Assembly (NCBI GenBank): GCA_027489095.1
Contig: JAIYAL010000197.1
Coordinates: 1 to 64,000 of the forward strand
Direction: 5' to 3'
Source: Erythrobacteraceae bacterium
Lineage (GTDB): Bacteria; Pseudomonadota; Alphaproteobacteria; Sphingomonadales; Sphingomonadaceae
Length of the DNA: 64,000 bases
Part shown: one piece after another, positions 9,420 to 17,900 of the stretch
Layout: every line of letters begins with the position of its first letter
Numbering within the stretch: position 1 is the first letter of the stretch
Position numbers and translations under genes: made by a program
Notes under the pieces: model-generated
Told to the model about the DNA's origin: nothing
The model's database searches: none
The model's input: the letters and a program-made list of their open reading frames with translations, nothing else

Positions 9420-9816
9420 TGAGCATGCCGTGCCGCGGGGCTCGTACGGCAGCGCTACTCGTCGCGCTGGGCAACCTAGACTCGTTTGCCGACAGATTCC
9501 GTCATAGGTCCAAGGACCTTGGTAACGCTGAAGCATGATGCCATCAGGTTTATTGCGGCGTGATTTTCACGCATTGTACGGAATACGCCCCAACGTCATT
9601 CAAGGGCTTGAACGCGCTGGCTTTTTATGGGTGTCAGCGCATCGGCAGGGTGCTAGAAGCGCCGCGCTGCTGCCTCGATCAACCCTGATTTTTACGTGAA
9701 TGCTAGCGGCAGATTTATGCGCAAGCGGACATTCAAGAGCCAATCACAGCATGGCTTGATCTGATCGGACTCTGCCTTTTCGGTGCATTGTCGGACCCCG
9801 GCGAGCGAAGCTACCG
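9420..9816. other. Intergenic stretch without a recognisable gene
   Basis: About 400 bases between the small frame and the end of hipA. All frames are broken or have shadow-like composition. No tRNA, terminator or repeat was recognised. Confidence 0.5.
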
Positions 9817-11079
9817 TCAACCAAATTCTTGGGCGACTGAAGCTAAGCCTTGGGAAACCGTCGCCATGGAGATCCCGACCCCAGCGTCACGCGCATGCGA
9901 CGGCCACTCGGCGAGTGCTGCGCGAACATCGTCGATTACGGCGGCCACGCGCTTGGCCGAAATGCCATGTGCCTTCGCAAGCTTTTCGACATGCTCGCCC
10001 GTGATGGTACGCCCTTCGCCCAGAACAGCCATGTAATGCTCGCCGCCGGGGCCATTCGAGAACGTGAGGTCGAAGGCCGGCGCAAGCCGCCAATCTCCCC
10101 GGGCATCCATCAGGTAGGCATGCTGGCGGACATGATCGTCGCGGTTTCGCGCGAGCACGTTGAAGACCATGCGGCGAAAGGCCTGATCGACGTTCGCCAT
10201 GCTGTGGGTGATCGCCAATGTCGCCTTCAGAAAGCCGTCGTAGTCGACACTTGGCATATGTGGCGATGCTTCAAGCGCCCCGCCCAAGCTCACCATGTGA
10301 AGCCTCTGCCCCGGCGCTGGTCGATCGAAGCGCATGGTCGCGAAATGGCCCGGCCCCTTCGCAGAGGGAATCAATCGCGTTTCAGCCATTTCTATTCCCG
10401 CAGCGCGGGCCATCCGGGCGTAGGCCTCCTCCAGCGGCCCGATATCTGCGGGGTCATTGGTCGCTGCAAACTTGACGATCCATTCCTCACCGGCGCTCTT
10501 GGTTCCCGCTGCAGCCAACTCGTCTCCGGCGGACAGCTTGCCGCCGGCGTCGATCGCCACATGAACTTTCGGCCGCGCGCCGCCCGAACCGCCGCCGAGG
10601 CGTGCCAGCAGATCTTCCAGTTCTGTCTCCTCGCCCAGCAGAACGTGGCGTGATTCATCGGCCAGAGCATCGAGGTCGATAGTACTTGAAGCTTCACCAT
10701 CAAGTGTTTCAGGCTGGAATACGAGGGCGCCCCGACCTTTCGTGCCAACCAGGGCGAGCCGGTCGACCGCATTGAGGTCTTCGAACGGGTGACCCGTTTT
10801 TTGAAGCCGCCGCTTCAACAAGAGCATGCCCCAAGCATCGGGCAGACAGTCCGACAGGAAGCCGTGGAGGCCATCGAAGGTCCGGCTGCGGGCGGGGTGC
10901 AGGCCCGGCTCAGCCGGATAGTGCAGCGGAGAGATTGGCATCCCTTCCGCGATGATCTCTGCAGACCATTCGAGCTGAGCAAGGCCCCTGGCCATCGCCA
11001 GCCTGCCGACCGAACGCGGCGGGGCGGTCTCGTCGGTCAGCAGTCCAACCGCCAAGGGCGTTCCCGGTGCCAGCTTCAT
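9817..11079 (-). CDS. hipA: HipA-family serine/threonine kinase toxin
   Basis: A 420-residue protein of the HipA kinase fold. HipA toxins phosphorylate glutamyl-tRNA synthetase or other targets and cause dormancy. Visible elements are the Gly-rich phosphate loop GGSGGARPKV at 163-172, the ATP-binding lysine in WIVKFA (Lys203), the catalytic segment RNRDDHVRQH at 311-320 (Asp314/315, in place of the usual N-x-D-x-H form), and the metal-binding FDLTF at 336-340. The start overlaps the end of the upstream antitoxin gene by four bases, so the two are translated together. Altered residues in the catalytic loop leave activity to be tested. Confidence 0.85.
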   Translation of the reverse strand: MKLAPGTPLAVGLLTDETAPPRSVGRLAMARGLAQLEWSAEIIAEGMPISPLHYPAEPGLHPARSRTFDGLHGFLSDCLPDAWGMLLLKRRLQKTGHPFEDLNAVDRLALVGTKGRGALVFQPETLDGEASSTIDLDALADESRHVLLGEETELEDLLARLGGGSGGARPKVHVAIDAGGKLSAGDELAAAGTKSAGEEWIVKFAATNDPADIGPLEEAYARMARAAGIEMAETRLIPSAKGPGHFATMRFDRPAPGQRLHMVSLGGALEASPHMPSVDYDGFLKATLAITHSMANVDQAFRRMVFNVLARNRDDHVRQHAYLMDARGDWRLAPAFDLTFSNGPGGEHYMAVLGEGRTITGEHVEKLAKAHGISAKRVAAVIDDVRAALAEWPSHARDAGVGISMATVSQGLASVAQEFG

Positions 11080-11387
11080 AACCTTGTCCCGCTGGCACGC
11101 TTGCGCTGCGGCTTGGCAGCCTGGCGCTGCTGCGCCAGAAGCTCGTCCATGCTGCTTGCCGCAATCTCAGGGAACAGCGCGACAATGCCCTCGTCGCAGC
11201 GCAGGGCGATGGCAGCGCGCACCAGGTCTTCGATTGAGGCCCTGCCTTCGGCCTCCATCCGCCGCCACGTTCTGTGGGCCACGCCTGCTTTGGCGGCTGC
11301 CGCTTGCTGGGTGAGATCAAGGGCCAGGCGGCGGGCCTTGATCCGCTTGCCGAGGCTCGTTAGCTGATCCTGTAGCGTAAGAAACAT
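11076..11387 (-). CDS. hipB: HipB-like XRE-family antitoxin
   Basis: A 103-residue protein with an N-terminal helix-turn-helix (LGKRIKARRLALDLTQQAAAAKAGVAHRTWRRME, about residues 11-44) and a basic tail. It should neutralise HipA and repress the operon. An in-frame ATG six codons upstream is inside the palindrome next to the gene; the start used here gives the usual HipB N-terminus. It comes first in the operon and overlaps hipA by ATGA. Confidence 0.8.
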   Translation of the reverse strand: MFLTLQDQLTSLGKRIKARRLALDLTQQAAAAKAGVAHRTWRRMEAEGRASIEDLVRAAIALRCDEGIVALFPEIAASSMDELLAQQRQAAKPQRKRASGTRL

Positions 11388-11388
11388 A

Positions 11389-11442
11389 GGCCATTTATGG
11401 CCCATATACCGCCAAGAGTCAAATTAGAGGCCATATTTGGAC
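11389..11442. promoter_or_regulatory. Putative HipB operators
   Basis: A 14-bp palindrome, GGCCATTTATGGCC (11389-11402), lies directly before the hipB start. A related half-matching copy, GGCCATATTTGGAC (11429-11442), lies 40 bases away. The AT-rich DNA between and beyond them fits a promoter. Autoregulation by HipB binding to such paired dyads is known for the family; assignment to these sites is inferred. Confidence 0.6.
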
Positions 11443-11598
11443 AAAATTTGGCGATTAATTGCAGCGCCGGGATGGTAATCGCTTTTCCTGAGGGCATCAT
11501 GGATCGGATCGCCATCTGCATCCGATTCTGCAACGATATCAACAGAGCTATCTTGGCGGATATGTGTAATGTGATCGCCGCGGCGTTGGAGAACTGCG

Positions 11599-11949
11599 AT
11601 GGCAATTCAGGATTGCGCCGAAAATGGCCAGTTTGATCCGCGCAAGATTGTAGCATTGCTGCAAACGTCGAGCGGTGAGCTTGCTCGGACGCTTGGTCTC
11701 GCCAAAGATGCTCTTGGGCGCGAAGACCTGATGTCCTCTGATCACACCCAGCACTGCATTGCCCAGATGGCAGAGGTGCTCGGCAAGATCGAGGCACGGT
11801 TCGGCTCAACTCTCGTTGCCTATGCCTGGTATCGTTCCGAGCCAATTCCAGGCTTCTCAGGCCAATCCGCAATGGAACTGGTGCAATCCGGTCGAGCGCG
11901 GGATGTGCTGGCCTATATCGAGGCGGTCAGCGCCGGCATTCATGCTTGA
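11599..11949 (+). CDS. MbcA/ParS/Xre-type antitoxin (DUF2384-like)
   Basis: A 116-residue protein. The C-terminal half has the toxin-binding pattern of this antitoxin family: a region around AYAWYRSEPIPGFSGQSAMELVQSGRARDVLAYIEAV, with the conserved W-x-x-x-x-I-P-x-F-x-x-x-x-x-x-x-L-V-x-x-G-R-x-x-x-V-x-x-Y arrangement. Such proteins pair with a RES-domain NAD+-degrading toxin encoded immediately downstream. Here no RES domain follows, only short frames. It is therefore an orphan antitoxin or the survivor of a broken pair. It is divergent from hipBA, and the shared upstream region holds promoters for both. Confidence 0.7.
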   Translation: MAIQDCAENGQFDPRKIVALLQTSSGELARTLGLAKDALGREDLMSSDHTQHCIAQMAEVLGKIEARFGSTLVAYAWYRSEPIPGFSGQSAMELVQSGRARDVLAYIEAVSAGIHA

Positions 11950-12350
11950 GCTTGCCTCGTCCAGCAATTCGAGGGCCTGGCTCTCCTTTGAGCCTTCAAA
12001 GCGAGGGGCGAGATACCACGACGCTGCTTTGGCAGAATCGCCACGGTGCCGCGCTGGCTGTCGGCTTGGCAAATGGCCGGATTGCCACCTCTGATATGAA
12101 GTGCCCACAGAAACCCGGGTCACGGATAATGGAAGCCAAGTCCCTGATTGCGCACACCGAACACGGTTTTGCCGTAAGGCGTTTCGGGAGCTATCTCGTT
12201 TAACTACAGAATGTTAGGCGCAGAAGGACGGTCGAAGGGCTCGACGAACCATGTTTCGGCTGCCCACGGAGAAAGTCTAAAGTGTGTAAAATCAGAGGGA
12301 TGGAGCCGCAACATAGTTCGGGTCGCCAAGCGCTTTTCATGGCGTTTCGG
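11950..12350. other. Gap downstream of the DUF2384 antitoxin
   Basis: About 400 bases where a RES toxin would be expected. Two short frames overlap the antitoxin stop, but neither shows RES motifs. The sequence is best read as non-coding or decayed. Confidence 0.5.
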
Positions 12351-12452
12351 CTAGGCGGCGTGGCCAAATTTGAGCCAGTATCTGGCGGTGGCAAGAGGGC
12401 CGATGCCAAGGAAGCCATTGGTCAACTGGTTGTACCGGGTGGCGATGTCTTC
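12351..12452 (-). pseudogene. C-terminal remnant of an IS5-like transposase
   Basis: About 32 residues reading IATRYNQLTNGFLGIGPLA then WLKFGHAA and a stop. They resemble the conserved end of IS5-group transposases (ATRYDKLARNFL...). It abuts the 3' end of the DUF1963 gene, which may itself have been clipped by the same event. No other part of the IS was seen. Confidence 0.5.
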
Positions 12453-13377
12453 AGGTGCAGCTCCAGGCGAAACTGAAGTGCAGTGTTCCGTCTGCGGTGC
12501 GACTGTAGAATATCTGCGCGTTGCCGCAATCGCCCCATATGAATGGCCCGTTGCTCTCCAGCGACAGCAGGCAAGGCGGCATCTCCTCAACATTGTACTG
12601 GATAGCGTTGAAGTTGCCGAAGTAGTGCGGTGCTGTTCGGGGAGCACGAAATCCGAGGCATTTCAGGAAATCTTCGACTGGTGGCTTATGCGCCTCGTCG
12701 ATGTTATACAGAAGATCGCACAGCGCATCGTCCAGATAGCTCGGCCAGGTCAGTATCTTTTTCTTCGTTCCCGCGATCAGAGTAGTGTCGCCGCCATCCT
12801 CGTGGTTGAGCCAGGAATCCCAATCGGCGGCGAAGAAGGCGGTGCCTTCGAAATAGGACGGGCAAATTTCCGGCGGCAGCGGGGTGAGATTTGCTCTGGT
12901 TACCGCAGACTTGGGCACGATGCGGATGTGATAGTCGTCGAATTCCGGGCCAAGCCACAGCTGCAGCATTCCCGAACCGAGATCGACGCCCTGAAGTGCG
13001 CCCACCTCTTCCAGATCGAACTGGCACAGCGGTTCGCGGAATTTACCCTCATGCTGGGGCCAGGGATGGTCTGCCGAGGTGAACAGAGGCCCGATGAGCA
13101 TGGGCCGGGTGCGATCGACCTTTGCCGTACGGGCGGTGCGGGTTTTGATGGGATAAGCCCAGCGGAGGCCGGCCAGCATAGCGATGATGGTGTCGAATGG
13201 TAAGTTGATGTCATAGTCATCGCGTTGTGCATAAAGCGGTGCGATTGTTTCGAGGAAGGCGCTTGTCTGCGCGGCATAGGCGACCAGGTTCGCGGCGAAT
13301 GTTTCGTCGTGCAGCAACGATTTTGCCAGTTTGCCCGGTGGCGCGATGGTGGCGCGCGTGATGGGCCGGCCGTTCAT
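12451..13377 (-). CDS. DUF1963 (YwqG-like) domain protein
   Basis: A 308-residue protein. The DUF1963 pattern is visible in PLCQFDLEEVGALQGVDLGSG followed by a strand-rich region, a CPSYFEGTAFFAADWDSW stretch, and the late GNFNAIQYNVEE/FIWGDCGNAQIFY segment. The biochemical role of the family is unknown. The start ATG overlaps the upstream stop (ATGA), so the two genes are translationally coupled; the open frame 24 codons further up lies within the neighbour and is not used. The last residues run into the IS5 remnant, so the natural C-terminus may be altered. Confidence 0.7.
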   Translation of the reverse strand: MNGRPITRATIAPPGKLAKSLLHDETFAANLVAYAAQTSAFLETIAPLYAQRDDYDINLPFDTIIAMLAGLRWAYPIKTRTARTAKVDRTRPMLIGPLFTSADHPWPQHEGKFREPLCQFDLEEVGALQGVDLGSGMLQLWLGPEFDDYHIRIVPKSAVTRANLTPLPPEICPSYFEGTAFFAADWDSWLNHEDGGDTTLIAGTKKKILTWPSYLDDALCDLLYNIDEAHKPPVEDFLKCLGFRAPRTAPHYFGNFNAIQYNVEEMPPCLLSLESNGPFIWGDCGNAQIFYSRTADGTLHFSFAWSCT

Positions 13378-13697
13378 CGTGCTGGCATCCGGTCGGGGAT
13401 CGCAAGCTGGATCAGGCGGGCCAGGTCTTCCAAACTTGCCACCGGGCAAGGTGTTCCGGCGCGAAAGCGGGCGCGGGCCTCTTCAAGTTCGGCCGGGGCG
13501 AGCGGGCCCGCGACCGTCCGGCTCACGGCTTGCAGCATCGCCAGGCAATCGAGATAGCCATGTGGCACGTCCGGGTCTTCGTTCTGCCAGGCTTCCCGCC
13601 AGTTGGAGTGATCCGAAAGCTCGGTTTCGTCGAACTGGCCGGACGTAACGTTGATCCTGCCTTCTGCGCTTTCCACCCAGTATCCTTGAAATTTCAT
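13374..13697 (-). CDS. Hypothetical protein coupled to the DUF1963 gene
   Basis: A 107-residue protein starting MKFQGYWVESAEGRINV. No family is recognised. The frame is open back to 13859, but the extra residues look less like protein, so the internal ATG is preferred. It overlaps the DUF1963 start by four bases, implying coexpression and perhaps a shared function. Confidence 0.5.
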   Translation of the reverse strand: MKFQGYWVESAEGRINVTSGQFDETELSDHSNWREAWQNEDPDVPHGYLDCLAMLQAVSRTVAGPLAPAELEEARARFRAGTPCPVASLEDLARLIQLAIPDRMPAR

Positions 13698-14070
13698 GTG
13701 AATTCGAAAGCCCCCGTCATGATCGAACAATAAGTGACAGCGATCTAGAACCAACCAGCACCTCATGTCCCGACTCATTTTCGCCGATCTCTGATTGTTC
13801 TGCCCCATCGAGCTTTGGCCGGCGAATGGTGCGACCACTCTTGTCATATCAATGGTCATAGGCCACTCAAATATGGTTTGGATTACAGCTGCAATAGATA
13901 AAGCTATACCGGACCTGAGCCATTACTGCGAAGCAGATTGGCGATGAGGCCGATGAACGCCAACGCCTGTTTCGCGTTGGATCAGGGGGTGCAGAAGTGA
14001 CTTATACGCGGTTGCAGGCACACTATCATGGGCATTGCCTGTGGGCGGCCGACGTGGGGAAAAGGCGGTG
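13698..14070. other. Intergenic region before the helicase remnant
   Basis: About 370 bases. The upstream extension of the 107-residue gene occupies part of it; otherwise no gene, repeat or RNA was recognised. It separates the minus-strand DUF1963 pair from the plus-strand ATPase cluster, so it should hold divergent promoters. Confidence 0.4.
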
Positions 14071-14172
14071 ACCCGTTCGCTCGCGTCGGCTCGCGTCGAA
14101 ATGAACCCACATCAGGTGGAGGCGGCTTTGTTTGCGTTGGGCTCGCCCTTGTCCAAGAGCGTTCTGCTGACC
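14071..14172 (+). pseudogene. SNF2/DEAD helicase remnant
   Basis: About 34 residues, TRSLASARVEMNPHQVEAAL then FALGSPLSKSVLLT, match the segment just before the Walker A loop in SNF2-type helicases (typically ...VNPHQVEAALFALRSPLSKGVLLADEVGLGKT). The frame then departs from the family exactly where the ATP-binding loop should be, and ends soon after. It is a scar of a helicase gene that may once have belonged to the adjacent ATPase cluster. Confidence 0.55.
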
Positions 14173-14292
14173 GCCAAGCCGCGACGCTACGTCCTGCTGG
14201 GCAACGGGCCGGTGACGCAAAGCCTGATGCTGGCGGCATTGGCGCAGTGATCGCAGCGCACACGACCGGCATCTCTTAAAGGACACTATGAC

Positions 14293-14823
14293 ATGGCCAA
14301 CCCGACCTCCACGACCGGACTTTCGCCGGAGGATCTCGAAGATATCCGCCGGGAAAAGGCGACCGAGGCATTTTCGAGCCTGCCAGAACCAAAGCCGCAT
14401 TCCTGGGGCATCTGCCTTGGCGGCGATGCGCCTGCAGTCATAGGCGGCCAGTTCATGATGTTCCTGTGGTGGGATGCTCGCCACCAGATGATCGCAACCT
14501 TGCGCGAACATCTGGTACCCTGGTTTTTGCCCCTCTGCGGCTTCGACATGGAAGCCGCAGAGGCTGATACCGCGACTTTGCTCGATGCATTTGCCGAACA
14601 TGGCGATGCGGAACGATTGAGGGCGGACTTGGGGTCCCGTCTGGTCGGGCATGTGCGGATTGACTGGATCGGCCCTCTCGCTGCATTGGCCACCGGTGAT
14701 ACAGCATTCGCTCGTGATATCCGCGCCGACTTCCGCGCTGAGGATGATGGTCTGACCGGGATCGCAGATGCCGATTTGCCCACGTTTGCGCGCTTCCTTG
14801 GCGAATGGACGCAAGGCGGCTGA
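14293..14823 (+). CDS. Hypothetical protein upstream of the large ATPase
   Basis: A 176-residue acidic protein with a hydrophobic middle segment (GGQFMMFLWWDARHQMIATL) and a helical, aspartate-rich C-terminal half. No family was recognised and no signal peptide is evident. It is 82 bases upstream of, and codirectional with, the 1872-residue ATPase, so it may be part of the same operon. Confidence 0.55.
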   Translation: MANPTSTTGLSPEDLEDIRREKATEAFSSLPEPKPHSWGICLGGDAPAVIGGQFMMFLWWDARHQMIATLREHLVPWFLPLCGFDMEAAEADTATLLDAFAEHGDAERLRADLGSRLVGHVRIDWIGPLAALATGDTAFARDIRADFRAEDDGLTGIADADLPTFARFLGEWTQGG

Positions 14824-14905
14824 GACGCATCGTATGATCGACTTCAACTAACTGGCTAAGCAGCAGTCACCCCTGCGGGAATGGCAGGCATGGCAGGAAA
14901 GACTT

Positions 14906-17900
14906 ATGGCAACGCTCGAAGAAATCCCGCTTTCGGAAATCCAGCCTCTGCCTACGGCGACGCGCCGCAAGCTGGTGGAGGAGATGTCTGCTTTTTCGCC
15001 CCCTGCGAACTGGCGGGACGACGATACATTTTATACTTGGCTGCTAGGCCATTACGACGGCCACGGCACCGACCACGTCGACGAGGCGCTGACCGCGATG
15101 GGTGGCAAGGACGCGCGGCGGAGGCTGGTGCAAACCGGAGGCGCGTGGCTGAGCCGGCAAGAGACGCGATTTCGCAGTATTAAGGACGCCATCCTGGCCC
15201 GCGATATGGACGCACACATGGTTCCGGTCGTCGAGTGGTTCCGTGACGTCCTCGCAATCGACAGCGAGGAGTACGATACCCCCGATGAAGCAGCCGTCCC
15301 GGAGCACGAGGACGTGATCGATCATGACAGCACGCCCGCAGCCATCGAAGCAGCCCGCGAGGCGCTGACGCGGCTTGAAGCCAGGCCCGATCCTGAGCTT
15401 CTCGATCTGGTCGCCGAGTTCACGCAGACGCTGATCGCAACGCTCGATCAGCTGGATGGTGCTGCCGAGCGCGAGCGCGAAATGCTGCGCGAGATGGAGG
15501 TGGAAGCTGCGCGCGATGCGCTGGCTCGCGAACTCGAAAGCCTGCCACGCAACCAGTTCGACGAACTGCCCACGCAGGTGCGCTCACGCGATATCGCCTT
15601 GCTGGAAGATGCGGCCGGGGCGGTAGCTGCCCTGCGCGCTGCCATCGACGATCTGGGCGAGGCAATGGCATTGAATGCCCGTCAAGGTCGGACCATGGCT
15701 GAAATAGAGGCCGACTTCGACCGGTATACGGCGGCTTATGCCGCAATGAAGGCCGCGCATGCTGATGCGACAGGCGCGCTTGCGCTCGTGCAGGACGCAG
15801 AGGCGGAAATATATGAAGTTAAGGCGATCGAGGAGGCCAGCGTCATGCCGGAGCCGATCGCCGATTGCCTGATCGACGCGATCGAGCCCGTGACGGTCGG
15901 CGCAGAAGCTGCGCATGAAAACAACGGCGTGGAAGCCGACGGCGAGGTGGTTGAAGAGGCTCCGGAAACGGAACCGGTCGAACCTGCGGGCATCGCCATG
16001 GACGTCGAACCGGCCGCAGACCTGGGCGCTGCCGAAGTCGATGCCGAAGTCGAAGTCGATGCCGAGGATGATGGTCCGCCCGCGCGGCTGCAGCAACCGC
16101 TCGACGAGTGGGATCGCTGGACCGAGATGGCGCTGGAGAGCGGGCGCATCGGCTTGGCCGCACACCTTGCCCGAGCGCGAGAACAGGCGGGTGCCGATAC
16201 ACCCGACAGCTGGCGCGCGGCAGTGCTGACCGGCCTCGTGCGGGGCCGCAGCGTCAAGGCGGGCAATGACCTTTCCGCAAGCCGCTACGAAGAACTGTCA
16301 CCCCAGTTGCTCGAAGCTGCGGGTGCCTTGTCACTCGATCACGCTGCTGGACTCGGGCAGGCGCTGACGGTGCTGGCGGGCGCGCTGCGTCCGTGCCTTG
16401 TCGCCAACTACGTCGGGGTTCAGGTCATCGACGCGCTGCCTACCGGGCGGCAGCTGACCGAGTTCCACGCGCTCGTCGAACTGCTGCGCGATGGCCCGCA
16501 ACTGGGGCTCGACGCCGTCGACGACCTGCGCCCGCTGCCTGAGGACAGTGAACGCGAACGCCTCGGACATGACGCCGTCACCGATCTGAAGGCCTGGTTC
16601 TATACCGCGCGCACCCGCAAGATGGCAGGCTACGTGACGGCCACGGCCTTGTGGCAGAACGAGATGATCCGGCCTGACGGCGTGGTCGGCAGCGTGTTCA
16701 CCGCCGCAATTGCAGGCACGAAGGACGCCGTCGAGCGCGCACAAGCGCTGGTCGAGGAATTGCGCGGTGACATCGATGATTTTCTCGATGGCCACTTCAA
16801 GACTTTCCAGCGTGGCAAGGGCCGCGAACTGGAAGGCATGGCGCGCGGGCGCTTCATCACGCTGCTGCAGGAAGCGCGCGACCACCTCGAAGCATGGTTG
16901 CGCGTGGCACGCCCGGTTGGAAATCGGACGGACCGCTTCGTGCGCCCGCGGGGCAATTTCAAGGTGGCCGTCGCGCAGGCCCGCCGTTGCGCACAGGAAT
17001 TCGTCCGAGAGGGTGCTCTGCCGGTGAGGCTGGGCGCTGCGCTTCTGGAAAGCGTGCTCGACCAGTTCAACGATGTGCTCAACGGCACCGATAGCGTTCT
17101 GGCAGACTCTCAGCAGGTGCTGGACACGGAAATCGCGCTGCTACCCGATTTCCCGCTCAACGGCCGGGTCGGGCTGGAGATTGCAGGGAGCGACACGGTC
17201 GCCTTGCGCGACGCTGCTGAGCGCAACCTGGCCGATGGTATGCCCACCTGGTCGGCAGCATTCGATCGCGCGATCATGATCGGCGCGCCCGGCGTGGCAC
17301 AGCGCCTGATGCCGATGCTACCCCCAGACCAGACCGAAGCGCGCTATCGCATCGACGGGGTGATCGAGGATCAGCGACGCAAGGTGAACGAACGGCGCGA
17401 ACAGTTGCGCATCCTGCTCGACGATTTGCTGTCGGCGACCGTGGACGGATCGACCGCCTATGAAGCTCAATTGTTGGAGCTGGAGCAGTTCGACCTGACC
17501 AGCCTTCCCGTCGAAGGCCTCGACGACGCCGGAGCGATCGGCGATTTCCCCGTTCTGGTCGAACGTCTCGATGCCTTCGAACAGGACCTCTCCGCAGCTC
17601 GGGCCGAAGTGGCCGCAGAGCTTGAGGTGCGTATCAAGGCGTTGGCCGCAGAGGGTGCCGACCTATCGGACTGTTGCGCGATGCTGGATCGCGGCAGCCT
17701 TGGCACCCTGGCCGAAGAACTGGCGCAGATCGCCGACACCGGAACGGTCCAGCGGCCTGACAATCCCTCCGCGCTGTTGCAGCCGGTCGAACATTTCGCC
17801 CGCGCTATTCTAGCTCGGGGCCCCGAAGGGCCTGGCAGCATTCTCCTTCCCTTGGGCGAAGCGGCTACTAGTGGAGTGTGCTGGGGGGCCTTTGCCTTTG

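Noticed and set aside
11945-12094. Possible RES toxin after the DUF2384 gene
   Set aside because: Neither overlapping frame shows the Arg-Glu-Ser arrangement or adequate length.
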